Source: DAOUBA01 sp034432855 (lineage in GTDB: Bacteria; Chloroflexota; Anaerolineae; B4-G1). Taken from it: a stretch of 16,964 bases of DNA. How positions within the stretch are numbered: the first letter of the stretch is position 1; the number at the start of each line of letters is the position of its first letter. Location: contig DAOUBA010000142.1 in NCBI GenBank assembly GCA_034432855.1, positions 1-16,964 of the forward strand. The letters are read 5' to 3'. A program made the position numbers and the translations under genes. The notes under the pieces were generated by a model. The model searched no databases. It saw only the letters and a program-made list of their open reading frames with translations, and was not told the origin of the DNA. Of this stretch, positions 8,222 through 15,504 are shown in pieces.

Positions 8222-8325
8222 GGGCATTGTGTGCGTTTCGGGCGGAAGTGGGAGAGCCGGCCACGCACACGGGGTTCACGAGGCCGCTATACTCATGGGG
8301 ACCGCGCGGGCTGCTTATCTACTTC

Positions 8326-8994
8326 CTACGGCTCCTGGAAGCGGGCCTCCAATTGCTCTAGCAGTTCAGCGGCCTCGACCAGTTTGTCGAGTGGGTTTTC
8401 CCTGCTGGTGAAGTAGCGATAATCGCACGGCATTACGTCGAGCGTGCGCACCAGATCGTCATGCCGTTCTCTCAATGCTGCCTCGCTAACGCCGTAGAGG
8501 GCGGCGATCTCCTGTCGCCTCACTGGGCGTAGGTTGACCTTGCGCACCGTATAATCGAGCGCCGCGGCCCAGGTTTCCGGCTTGCGCATAATGAGCGGCT
8601 CGCGTCCCAGGGCAATGCGGTACTCCAGCCACATTTGAATGGCTGCGCCGATCTCCTCGAGGGGCATCCCGGCAGCGGTCATCCTGTCGGTGAGCAAGAG
8701 TTCCACGTTGTCCATGCCGCTGGCAAAGAGGGGTTCGAACCGCTCGGCCAGGGGGGAGTTGGGTTCCAGCCGCATAAAGTCGGCCAGCGATTTCAGGGCG
8801 CGGTCAAAATCCCCACTGCGGGCCAACACCCGCGCCAGGTGCAACAGATAGTCGGGCTCGTCGGGGATCAGGCGAGCCGCAGCCTCAAAACACTGCACAG
8901 CGCGCTCAATGTCCCATTCCTGATAAGCCTGCAGGCCCTGCTTCTCATACTCCTGCGCCTTGCTGCGATCGGCGGCACTCACCTTCTTTGCCAT
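8326..8994 (-). CDS. TPR protein with probable C-terminal helix-turn-helix region
   Basis: The 222-residue protein starts at the ATG at 8994, with AGGGGG five bases upstream; a GTG at 9009 would add five residues but sits on the ribosome site. Residues about 12-82 form two tetratricopeptide repeats (AYQEWDIERAVQCFEAAARL and a following copy). Residues about 139-182 (RKPETWAAALDYTVRKVNLR, then EIAALYGVSEAALRERHDDL) look like a helix-turn-helix and resemble the pattern of the DUF6398 region found in SEC-C-type proteins. A role as a regulator or protein-protein adaptor is inference. It is convergent with the FAD enzyme and divergent from the lipoprotein pair, with its own strong promoter. Confidence 0.8.
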   Translation of the reverse strand: MAKKVSAADRSKAQEYEKQGLQAYQEWDIERAVQCFEAAARLIPDEPDYLLHLARVLARSGDFDRALKSLADFMRLEPNSPLAERFEPLFASGMDNVELLLTDRMTAAGMPLEEIGAAIQMWLEYRIALGREPLIMRKPETWAAALDYTVRKVNLRPVRRQEIAALYGVSEAALRERHDDLVRTLDVMPCDYRYFTSRENPLDKLVEAAELLEQLEARFQEP

Positions 8995-9030
8995 ACTTCC
9001 CCCTTGCACCGTATACGTTGCATAGTATAT

Positions 9031-9059
9031 ATTATATCACGGTCGCTCAAGATGGACAA
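9031..9059 (-). promoter_or_regulatory. Extended -10 promoter of the TPR gene
   Basis: On the minus strand TGATATAAT gives a perfect TATAAT (9031-9036) with the extended TG element. TTGTCC (9054-9059) lies 17 bases upstream as the -35. The start point would be near 9024, about 30 bases before the ATG, which suits a short leader. Confidence 0.65.
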
Positions 9060-9068
9060 CGCAGCACC

Positions 9069-9097
9069 TTTCATAAATCCCCCGCCCATGCTATAAT
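9069..9097 (+). promoter_or_regulatory. Extended -10 promoter of the lipoprotein pair
   Basis: TGCTATAAT on the plus strand gives a perfect TATAAT (9092-9097) with the extended TG. The -35 region (TTTCAT, 9069-9074) is poor, as is common for extended -10 promoters. It is back-to-back with the TPR gene promoter; the two -10 boxes are about 55 bases apart. Confidence 0.6.
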
Positions 9098-9141
9098 CTT
9101 CCCAGTTCTGTGGGCGAGGAACTCGCCGACTGGAGGCGATC

Positions 9142-9774
9142 ATGAGGAAAGACTTGTATCTGGGGCCCTGGTTATTGGTGCTGATCCTGGTACTCTCGGG
9201 CTGTGCCAGGGATAGCAGGCAAAGTGTCTTGTTTCAGGACAGTTTCGATAACCCACGTAGCGGCTGGGGTGAGGACCAACGCGATCAGTTTGAGCGTGGA
9301 TACCAGAACGGCGAATACTTTATTGAACTACGTACGCCCAACTGGTTTGCCTGGGCGCGCCAGGGTGACAAATTCGCCGATGTGAGTGTCGAGGTGGACG
9401 CCCGTCTAGTCTCCGGAGCGCCGGACGGCCATTTCGGCGTCCTGTGCCGCTACGTGGATGCCGATAACTTTTACTACTTCGCCGTCGGTGCGGATGGCTA
9501 TTATGCCATTTTCAGACGCGCAGGCGGAACTGTGAGGATTCTCACCGGCGAAGGTAGCGGGATGCTACCCTCTCCTGCTATCAGGGCGGGTGAGCGCAAC
9601 CACATCCGGGCGGTTTGTCGGGGGAATAGCCTCAGCCTCTACGTGAACGGCGAGATGGTAGCGACCGTCAGTGATAGTACGTTCACACGGGGCTATGTGG
9701 GGCTTGGCGCCGGGAGCGGGCTGGGAGGAAACACTCTGATCAAGTTCGATGATTTTTTGGTGACCGCGCCTTGA
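9142..9774 (+). CDS. Predicted lipoprotein with concanavalin A-like (LamG/DUF1080-type) fold, copy 1
   Basis: The 210-residue product has a lipoprotein signal peptide with lipobox LSGC (lipidated C21), so it should be anchored on the outside of the membrane. The mature part begins FQDSFDNPRSGWGE and has the beta-rich pattern of concanavalin A-like carbohydrate-binding or glucanase-related domains. It closes with IKFDDFLVTAP. GGAGG lies seven bases upstream of the ATG. The next gene is a paralogue in the same order and orientation. No catalytic residues can be assigned, so binding or a structural role is as likely as enzymatic activity. Confidence 0.85.
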   Translation: MRKDLYLGPWLLVLILVLSGCARDSRQSVLFQDSFDNPRSGWGEDQRDQFERGYQNGEYFIELRTPNWFAWARQGDKFADVSVEVDARLVSGAPDGHFGVLCRYVDADNFYYFAVGADGYYAIFRRAGGTVRILTGEGSGMLPSPAIRAGERNHIRAVCRGNSLSLYVNGEMVATVSDSTFTRGYVGLGAGSGLGGNTLIKFDDFLVTAP

Positions 9775-9799
9775 CGGTTGGGTCACAGAAGGGGGACCG

Positions 9800-10426
9800 A
9801 TGATAACGACGTGCAGAGAGTGGCGTGTCGTGGTGCTGGCGGCTCTGTTGTTGGTTGCCTGCGCCGGAGGGGGAGAGGGGGCGTTGCCCTGGAGCGATGA
9901 TTTTTCCAACCCAACCAGCGGCTGGAAGACCGAGTCGGACTCTTCGGCGGAGGTTGCCTACCAGGATGGCGCGATGCGCATCTTTGTCAAGACGCCTAAC
10001 AGCCTCGCCTGGGCCTCCGCCGGGCGCACGTTCTCCGATTTTCGCCTGACCGTCGAGGCAACCCAGGTCGCCGGTCCGGACGATAACGAGTACGGCGTAT
10101 TGATGCGCATGCAGGATCCCGATCATTTCTATATCTTCTCCATCAGCGGCGACGGCTACTACCTGGTCAGCAAGTACGACGGTAAGGAGCGCAGGAATTT
10201 GACCGGCGATTGGAGCACCTCTGACGCCATTCACCGGGGGGCAGCGACAAACACCTTGGAGGTGATGTGCCAAGGGAGCACGATGACCTTTGTCGTTAAC
10301 GGTGTACAGTTGGCCCAGATAGAGGACACCGATTACAGAACTGGCGACATTGGCCTCTATGCCGGCACGTTCTTCGAGCCGGGTGTAGAGGTGCATTTCG
10401 ATGACCTGCAGGTGGAACAGCCGTGA
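9800..10426 (+). CDS. Predicted lipoprotein with concanavalin A-like fold, copy 2
   Basis: The 208-residue product has a signal peptide ending in the lipobox LVAC (lipidated C21). The mature domain parallels copy 1: WSDDFSNPTSGWKTE near the start, an NEYGVLMRMQDPDHFYIFSI segment matching copy 1's HFGVLCRYVDADNFYYFAV, then GDGYYLVSK and a terminal VHFDDLQVEQP. This supports an old tandem duplication. A GGGGGA ribosome site precedes the ATG by about three to four bases. The 25-base gap to copy 1 implies co-transcription. Sequence divergence is high, so the two may bind different ligands. Confidence 0.85.
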   Translation: MITTCREWRVVVLAALLLVACAGGGEGALPWSDDFSNPTSGWKTESDSSAEVAYQDGAMRIFVKTPNSLAWASAGRTFSDFRLTVEATQVAGPDDNEYGVLMRMQDPDHFYIFSISGDGYYLVSKYDGKERRNLTGDWSTSDAIHRGAATNTLEVMCQGSTMTFVVNGVQLAQIEDTDYRTGDIGLYAGTFFEPGVEVHFDDLQVEQP

Positions 10427-10484
10427 TGGATATCGTGGATGCCCCACGGCTCAAAGGCAGCCTCAGGATGGAGGGACTGTCACG

Positions 10485-10909
10485 ATGAGCCCAGTGCCTC
10501 AGCCGCGCCGTCCACAACAGATACCAGAGTATGTGCTCTTCTTTCGACCCGGATGAATGGGCTGCTGCACACCTCCGCGAGTGGTTTGCGGGAGAGTTTC
10601 TGGATGCCTCGATGGATTGATGGTACTTTATACCCGGACGATGAGCCACCGGAGGCATTGGAGACGTTAGCCGACCGGGTGGATTTTATCGCGCGTCTGT
10701 GCGCGGCTTGGGACTATGGCATCCTCCCATACCCTGAGACGGTGGCCGAGGTGCGTCGTCCGGAGTGGCGCGAGGCCGTGGATGCCTGTCGGCTTCTCAC
10801 CTCGCCGACCTACCACCTGTTGCGATCCTGGCACGGTCTGGAACCGCTTCCCTACCTGGGAGCGCGTATCCCCTATATCCAAGACGACCCCAATCTGGCG
10901 TATGTGTGA
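10485..10909 (+). pseudogene. Hypothetical protein gene interrupted by two single-base frameshifts
   Basis: Three reading frames join to one sensible protein if one T is removed in the TTCTTT stretch at about 10540-10545 and one T in GGATTGATGG near 10615-10623. The pieces are MSPVPQPRRPQQIPEYVLFF, then DPDEWAAAHLREWFAGEFLD, then DGTLYPDDEPPEALETLADR and on to ...IPYIQDDPNLAYV. Removing two bases from 425 gives exactly 141 codons including stop (140 residues). As written, the first frame stops after 23 residues and the second at about 10620. GGAGG lies about 12 bases before the ATG. The family is unknown to me: soluble and acidic, with conserved-looking aromatic residues. Its stop overlaps the mtaB start by eight bases. 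Sequencing or assembly error is as likely as real decay. Confidence 0.6.
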
Positions 10910-12182
10910 ACTTGACCAGAGGGAGCCACCGCGAATCTATCTGCATAGTCTCGGCTGCCGCCTCAATCAGAGCGAGATGGAGAGCATGGCGCGCCAATTT
11001 GCAGCGGCAGGCTGCGCTGTTGTGGATGATCCGGCCCGGGCTGACATCTGCTTGGTCAACACCTGCGCCGTCACCGCCGAGGCGGAGCGCAAGTCGCGTC
11101 ATTGCCTGAGTGCCCTGGCCCGTGCCAACCCGCAGGCGCGCATTGCCGCCGTCGGCTGCTACGCCACGCTCGCGCCCCAGACGTGCTCCGCCGTCCTTGG
11201 CGTCGTCTGGGTCATCCCCAATGCGGAGAAGGAAAGTGCGGTAGAGGCGATTGTCCCCCCACCTCATCCCCCCTGCCCCCGGGATGGAGGGGTAGGGGTG
11301 AGGTCCCGCACCCGTGCCTTCGTCAAGGTTCAGGACGGCTGCGACAACACCTGCACCTATTGCATCACCCGCCTCCTGCGCGGCCCTTCGCGCAGCCGTC
11401 CTCTGGCCGACGTGGTGGCCGAGGTGCAAGGGCTCGTCATGGAAGGCTGCCAGGAGGCGGTACTGACCGGTGTGAATCTGGGGGCTTACGGGCGCGACCT
11501 GGGGATGACCGGTGGGCTGCGCACGCTGATCCAGACACTGCTAACCGAGACCGATCTGCCGCGTCTGCGTCTCTCGTCGCTCGAGCCGTGGGACGTGGAC
11601 GAATCGCTTTTCGCGTTGTGGCAAAACCCGCGCCTGTGCCGTCAATTGCACCTGACGCTGCAATCTGGTTGCGACGAGACGTTGCGCTGGATGGGGCGGC
11701 GCATCACGACAGCGGCATTTGCCCGCCTGGTAGAATCTGCTCGCGCCGCTATCCCCGACTTGGCCGTGACCACTGACATCATCACCGGTTTCCCCGGGGA
11801 GGATGAGGCCGCCTTTCGCGCCAGTTACGACTTTGTGGCCGCCCTGGAATTTGCGCGGCTGCACGTCTTTCCCTATTCGCCGCGTCCAGAGACACCGGCC
11901 GCCCGTCTGCCCGCCCAGGTGCCGGACGAGGTACGTCGGGCGCGGGCGCGATTGATGCGCGACCTGGGCACAGAGCAGGCCGCGCGTTTCCGGCGGCGCT
12001 TTGTGGGGCGAGAGATGACCGTGCTATGGGAGCAACGCCGAAGCGATGGCCTCTGGGTCGGGTTGACCGACAATTACCTGCGGGTGGTCGCACGGGCAGA
12101 AGGGGACCTGCACAACCGTTTGCTCGCCGCACGTTTGCTGGCGGCGCAAAACGGCCATCTGATCGGAGAAGTGATCAGATGA
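10902..12182 (+). CDS. mtaB: tRNA (t6A37) methylthiotransferase
   Basis: MtaB is a radical-SAM enzyme that adds a methylthio group to t6A37 of tRNAs reading ANN codons. The 426 residues contain the N-terminal MTTase domain with cluster cysteines C19 (LGCRLNQSE), C55 (VNTCAVT) and C86 (VGCYA). The radical-SAM CxxxCxxC is at 147-154 (GCDNTCTYCITR), and a C-terminal TRAM domain follows (about 370-426). HSLGCRLNQSE and TDIITGFPGE favour MtaB over MiaB or RimO. I start at 10902, because the longer frame from 10716 reads through the preceding gene out of frame. No strong Shine-Dalgarno is seen, so coupling to the upstream gene is likely. Residues 118-134 are encoded by a palindromic filler sequence. 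Confidence 0.93.
   Translation: MCELDQREPPRIYLHSLGCRLNQSEMESMARQFAAAGCAVVDDPARADICLVNTCAVTAEAERKSRHCLSALARANPQARIAAVGCYATLAPQTCSAVLGVVWVIPNAEKESAVEAIVPPPHPPCPRDGGVGVRSRTRAFVKVQDGCDNTCTYCITRLLRGPSRSRPLADVVAEVQGLVMEGCQEAVLTGVNLGAYGRDLGMTGGLRTLIQTLLTETDLPRLRLSSLEPWDVDESLFALWQNPRLCRQLHLTLQSGCDETLRWMGRRITTAAFARLVESARAAIPDLAVTTDIITGFPGEDEAAFRASYDFVAALEFARLHVFPYSPRPETPAARLPAQVPDEVRRARARLMRDLGTEQAARFRRRFVGREMTVLWEQRRSDGLWVGLTDNYLRVVARAEGDLHNRLLAARLLAAQNGHLIGEVIR
11256..11306. repeat. Palindromic filler element inside mtaB
   Basis: ACCTCATCCC (11261-11270) pairs with GGGGTGAGGT (11295-11304) over ten positions with one G-T wobble. The loop is C-rich then G-rich. In the mtaB frame it encodes a proline- then glycine-rich linker, PPPHPPCPRDGGVGV, between the MTTase and radical-SAM domains. 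The composition differs sharply from the flanking gene and resembles intergenic CCTCACCCC-type palindromes common in some Chloroflexota and cyanobacteria. Confidence 0.6.
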
Positions 12183-12520
12183 ACGAGTGCGTCTTTTGCC
12201 GCGTCGTGCGAGGTGAGGCTCCCGCCCGCATCGTCTATCAGGATGAGAAGGTGACCGCCTTTCACGACCTGCACCCCCAGGCGCCGGTCCATATCCTCAT
12301 CGTCCCCCATCGCCACATCGTCGGCGTGGCACAGGTAGAGGCGGAGGACGAGCCGCTGCTGGGCAAACTGTTCAGCGTGGCCCGTCGCCTGGCGGAAGAG
12401 ATGGGGATCGTCGAAGGCTACCGGCTGGTAGTCAACAATGGCCGTGGGGCCGGCCAATCGGTATTCCACCTGCACGTGCATCTGCTGGGTGGACGCCGCC
12501 TGGGCTGGCCCCCGGGATAA
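12179..12520 (+). CDS. HIT-family (histidine triad) nucleotide-binding protein
   Basis: The 113-residue protein is a full-length HINT-type member. The catalytic triad region HLHVHLL (H97, H99, H101) is present, as are the N-terminal CVFC and the core HILIVPHRHI (38-47). HIT proteins hydrolyse purine nucleoside phosphoramidates or act on aminoacyl-adenylates; the cellular substrate is not shown here. The ATG overlaps the mtaB stop by four bases (ATGA), so translation is probably coupled. I reject a longer frame from 12026, which lies inside mtaB. Confidence 0.92.
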   Translation: MNECVFCRVVRGEAPARIVYQDEKVTAFHDLHPQAPVHILIVPHRHIVGVAQVEAEDEPLLGKLFSVARRLAEEMGIVEGYRLVVNNGRGAGQSVFHLHVHLLGGRRLGWPPG

Positions 12521-12539
12521 CCGAATCGAGGGGGATCAG

Positions 12540-13187
12540 ATGCTTGTCCGAAATCGTATGACGCCCAATCCCGTGACGGTGACGACCGAGACGAGCCTGA
12601 AGGAGGCGCTGGCTCTCATCCGGAGCAAGCCGTTTCGCCACCTGCCCGTCGTGGATAGCGCGGGCAAGTTGGTGGGGATCGTGACCGAGAAGAGCCTGGT
12701 CTACGCCTCGCCGACCCCGGCCACCACGTTGAGCGTCTTTGAGGTGGATTATATCCTCTCGCGCACGACGGTCGGGCAGGTGATGCAAACACCGGTGATT
12801 ACCGTCGGGCCCGACCTGCCCATCGAGGAGGCGGCGCGCAAGATGGTGGATCACCGCATCGGCTGTCTGCCGGTTGTCGAAGATGACAATTTGATCGGCA
12901 TCATCAGCGACACGGATATTTTTCGCATTCTCGTCGAGGCGTTGGGCGGCGGGCATCCCTCATTGCGCGTCTCGCTAGTGATCCCGGAGGAGGTGGGCAG
13001 CCTGGCACGGCTGACAGGGTGCATCGCCTCCGTTGGCGGCAACATCCATTCGCTGGGCATGTTCTGGGGCGAGAAGCCCGAGGATCGCGTCGTCGTCGTG
13101 CGGCTGGAACGGGTGGACCGGGAGACGGTTATACGGGCTTTGGAGGCGGAAGGCATCCAGGTCGTGCGTGTGTGGGAGCCGCAGTAA
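12540..13187 (+). CDS. CBS-CBS-ACT domain protein (AcuB-like)
   Basis: The 215 residues hold two CBS domains and an ACT domain. The first CBS is about 1-56, MTPNPVTVTTETSLKEALAL through RHLPVVDSAGKLVGIVTE. The second is about 78-133, VMQTPVITVGPDLPIEEAAR through GCLPVVEDDNLIGIISDTD. The ACT domain is about 140-213. CBS pairs bind adenine nucleotides and ACT domains often bind amino acids, so a metabolite-sensing role is likely. The architecture and length match Bacillus AcuB, but no acetoin genes are nearby. GAGGGG lies just upstream of the ATG at 12540. It starts 19 bases after the HIT stop. Confidence 0.9.
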   Translation: MLVRNRMTPNPVTVTTETSLKEALALIRSKPFRHLPVVDSAGKLVGIVTEKSLVYASPTPATTLSVFEVDYILSRTTVGQVMQTPVITVGPDLPIEEAARKMVDHRIGCLPVVEDDNLIGIISDTDIFRILVEALGGGHPSLRVSLVIPEEVGSLARLTGCIASVGGNIHSLGMFWGEKPEDRVVVVRLERVDRETVIRALEAEGIQVVRVWEPQ

Positions 13188-13208
13188 GGCTTCAAGCCAC
13201 AGGCGCCA

Positions 13209-13304
13209 TCCTGCGGCGAGAATCTGGCCGTCCCTCATCCGCAGCACCCGCCCGGCGCGGGCGGCCACTTCGGCGGCGTGGGCAACCAGCAGGGTTTGCC
13301 CAAG
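13209..13304 (-). pseudogene. Remnant of an ABC-transporter ATPase C-terminus
   Basis: The minus strand encodes LGQTLLVAHAAEVAARAGRV and on to LRMRDGQILAAG. This is the H-loop region and following strands of MacB/LolD-type ABC ATPases (family pattern TLLVVTHDPEVAARADRVLRLRDGRI). Walker A, the signature motif and Walker B are all missing. There is no own start. The frame then runs on into antisense of the CBS gene without the stop expected after this motif. The remnant begins in the same frame as, and four codons after, the TGA of the response regulator. It is a truncated relic, not a working gene. Confidence 0.6.
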
Positions 13305-13313
13305 CCAGGCGAA

Positions 13314-13982
13314 TCACGTCCCTTTGACCTCGCTCACGTCCACGATCCCGTGCCGGATGGCGTAGAGCACCGCCTCGGCACGTGAATCCAGCCCCAGTTT
13401 GCCGTAGATGGTGCTCACATAGTTCTGGACCGTGCGCTTGGTGATGAACAGTTGGTCGGCAATCTCGGCGTTGCTCAGACCGAGGGCCAGAAGCCGCAGT
13501 ACCTCGCGCTCACGGGGGATAAGCGGGCCGACGGGGGGGATGTGCACAGGCGTGACCGCTTTACGGGCTAGCCGGCCGGCGACACGCTGGGTGAGCCACG
13601 ACTGGCCGCGCGCCACGGCCCGAATGGCGGCCACCAGCATATCGAGCGCCTCTTCCTTGAGCAGATAGCCGGTGGCCCCGGCGGCGAGCAGCCCCGTGAC
13701 GTAGGCATCGTCGTCGTGGGCAGTGAGCACCAGGATGTTCAAATCGGGATGCCGCTCTTTCAGGTGGTGGGTGAATGCTACCGGGTCCAGGCCAGACATG
13801 GCCACATCCAGCACCAGTACGTCCGGCTGCCAGAGCGCCACAAGGTGCTCTATCCGTGTTCCATCCTCGATCTCGCCAACTACTTGCAGGTCGGGGTGCT
13901 TTGTCAGCAGGCTCCTGATGCCGGTGCGCACTACCGGGTGATCATCGGCGATCACGACTCTGATGCGGTCGCTGGTGGTCAT
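13314..13982 (-). CDS. NarL/FixJ-type response regulator
   Basis: The 222-residue protein has an N-terminal receiver domain with D13/D14, phosphoacceptor D59, T87 and K109. A LuxR-type DNA-binding domain (about 150-215) follows, with PREREVLRLLALGLSNAEIA and a recognition helix around ITKRTVQNYVSTIYGKL. It is a transcription regulator activated by a partner histidine kinase, which is not in this window. The ribosome site is weak (AGAGAGAA). It is a single-gene unit with its own promoter. The TGA stop is followed in frame by an ABC ATPase remnant. Confidence 0.93.
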   Translation of the reverse strand: MTTSDRIRVVIADDHPVVRTGIRSLLTKHPDLQVVGEIEDGTRIEHLVALWQPDVLVLDVAMSGLDPVAFTHHLKERHPDLNILVLTAHDDDAYVTGLLAAGATGYLLKEEALDMLVAAIRAVARGQSWLTQRVAGRLARKAVTPVHIPPVGPLIPREREVLRLLALGLSNAEIADQLFITKRTVQNYVSTIYGKLGLDSRAEAVLYAIRHGIVDVSEVKGT

Positions 13983-14051
13983 TTCTCTCTTGGTCAGTGG
14001 CGATTGGGGCGGCAGGAAATCGCCCTTGCGCGGTAAAGAACTGCGCCTATT

Positions 14052-14080
14052 ATTGTACCGCGTCGTGTCGTATCAGGCAA
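14052..14080 (-). promoter_or_regulatory. Candidate promoter of the response regulator gene
   Basis: The minus strand shows TACAAT (14052-14057) and TTGCCT (14075-14080) with a 17-base spacer. The start point near 14045 leaves about 60 bases of leader before the ATG at 13982. Confidence 0.55.
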
Positions 14081-14083
14081 GGC

Positions 14084-14112
14084 GCGGCCCCCGTCTTAGG
14101 GACGAGGGCCGC
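14084..14112 (-). terminator. GC-rich hairpin after the DUF1015 gene
   Basis: GCGGCCCCCGTC (14084-14095) pairs with GACGAGGGCCGC (14101-14112) at 11 of 12 positions around a TTAGG loop. It lies 60 bases after the DUF1015 stop and just before the promoter of the next gene. No T-run follows on the minus strand, so if it is a terminator it is not a canonical intrinsic one. Confidence 0.45.
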
Positions 14113-14172
14113 TGAGCCGCCGGTTGCGTCTGGCGGCACATCTCCGATTGTGATCCGGCGGCAGGTCTCCGC

Positions 14173-15489
14173 CTACAGCCGTTCGTCTGCGCTTACCGGC
14201 AGGGCCACCAGGCCGCTGATGATCTTGGGGTAAAAGTCGGTTGACTTTTGTGGCATGCGTTCGCCGGCCATGCTGCAGGCGCGCACCTGCTCGATGTGGG
14301 TGGGGTTCAGCAGGAGGAAATAGTCCGCCTTGCCCTGATCTACTGCGTCGTACCCCTGCTGTGGGTCACGGAGGAACTCGACGGCGTTCTTTTCCGCTAC
14401 AGCCTGTTTGTCAATCCCCAGCACCCGCTCGATGAACAGTTCGTGCACCACGGCGGTATCGAGCGCGCGCCAGGGAGGACTGCGCTCCGGCAGCAGTCGC
14501 TCCATCACATCGGGATCGCGCAGTGTGAGCACGGCCTGCGTGCCGTCGTGGAAGCCGAAGCGGGTGCGCGGCATCCCGCGCGCCGCCTGCACCGCCCGCT
14601 CCAGTGCCGCGCGGTCGGGCACCGGCGTCACGTCGAAGAATTCTTTCGCACGCTCCAGCACTGCTGCGCCGCGCATCGAGTTGGGGGAGTGGATGAGCCG
14701 GTGCGTGGGGAGGATCACCAGGCCGGGATCGTCCATGCTCACCAGCGCGACCGAACGGTAGTTGAAGCCGGCATTCGGCGGCGCGTCGGGGTAGCGGGCG
14801 CGCATCTCGTCGCGGTAGGCCAGGGAGGTTTCGTAGCGGTGATGGCCGTCGGCGATGACCAGGTTGCGTTTGGGCGCCATCTCCTCTTCGATTGCCGCGA
14901 TCACCTGCGGGTCTGTGATGGCCCAGAACTGCTGTATCACCTCGTGTTCGAGCAACTCGTGCGCCTCGAACAACGGCGGTTGCGCAGTGGCCGACGTGAG
15001 CAACTCGTTGATGCGGTTGCCGGGGTAGAGCACAAAGACGCTGCTAAAGTTCATCTCCGCCATGCGCAGCAGGTTGAGCCGGTCTACCATACTGTCGCGC
15101 AGCGTGCGCTCGTGCGGGAGGATGACGCCTTCGTCGAAGCGGGTCAGTTCCAGCGCAGCGATGAGCGCCTGGCGCGTCCGGCTGCTCCCGTCGGGCATGC
15201 GGAAGGTTTGCCGCAGGACGTAGAGGGCGGGGGTCTGCTCGCGGATCAGGATGCCCTCTTGTAGCCAAGCCCTGTACGTATCCCGCGCGCGGGTGTAGAC
15301 GTTGTGATGCTCCTTGTCGCCTGGTTGCTCCAACCCCTTGATCAGCCGGATGACGTTGTAGGGGCTCAGATTGTAGTACTGCTCTTGCAGACCCTGGACT
15401 TTGTCGTGCGGTTGGCTGATCACGGTGGATGGATCACCAACCTTACCCAGATTGTACCGCACGCCGCGGAAGGGTTTGATGATAGCCAT
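14173..15489 (-). CDS. DUF1015 family protein
   Basis: The 438-residue protein begins MAIIKPFRGVRYN and carries conserved DUF1015 blocks: ILPHERT (about 123-129), ADGHHRYE (213-220), ILPTHRLIHSPNS, and the C-terminal KSTDFYPKIISGLV. The function of the family is not settled. The gene is often found beside serine-biosynthesis genes, which agrees with the aminotransferase upstream. I choose the ATG at 15489 with GAGGAG four bases before it. A longer frame from 15540 would be translated from a palindromic spacer and is not credible. It follows the aminotransferase by 67 bases and probably shares its riboswitch-controlled transcript. Confidence 0.9.
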   Translation of the reverse strand: MAIIKPFRGVRYNLGKVGDPSTVISQPHDKVQGLQEQYYNLSPYNVIRLIKGLEQPGDKEHHNVYTRARDTYRAWLQEGILIREQTPALYVLRQTFRMPDGSSRTRQALIAALELTRFDEGVILPHERTLRDSMVDRLNLLRMAEMNFSSVFVLYPGNRINELLTSATAQPPLFEAHELLEHEVIQQFWAITDPQVIAAIEEEMAPKRNLVIADGHHRYETSLAYRDEMRARYPDAPPNAGFNYRSVALVSMDDPGLVILPTHRLIHSPNSMRGAAVLERAKEFFDVTPVPDRAALERAVQAARGMPRTRFGFHDGTQAVLTLRDPDVMERLLPERSPPWRALDTAVVHELFIERVLGIDKQAVAEKNAVEFLRDPQQGYDAVDQGKADYFLLLNPTHIEQVRACSMAGERMPQKSTDFYPKIISGLVALPVSADERL

Positions 15490-15504
15490 AGTGCTCCTCA
15501 AGGG

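Noticed and set aside
8229..8270. 8-bp inverted repeat GTGTGCGT/ACGCACAC between the convergent FAD-enzyme and TPR genes as a terminator
   Set aside because: The loop is 26 bases and no T-run follows on either strand; too weak to annotate.
13302..13322. TGA readthrough or selenocysteine joining the response regulator to the ABC remnant
   Set aside because: The regulator is complete at 222 residues with a full LuxR domain, and the remnant lacks all catalytic ABC motifs, so a fused product would make no sense.
14116..14137. GCCGCC/GGCGGC 6-bp hairpin upstream of the response regulator
   Set aside because: Short, with a 10-base loop, and expected by chance at this GC content; the adjacent 12-base hairpin explains the region better.
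14248..15264. 338-codon open frame on the plus strand opposite DUF1015
   Set aside because: It is antisense to a gene with clear family motifs; long antisense frames are expected from the GC-rich third positions. No family resemblance is seen.
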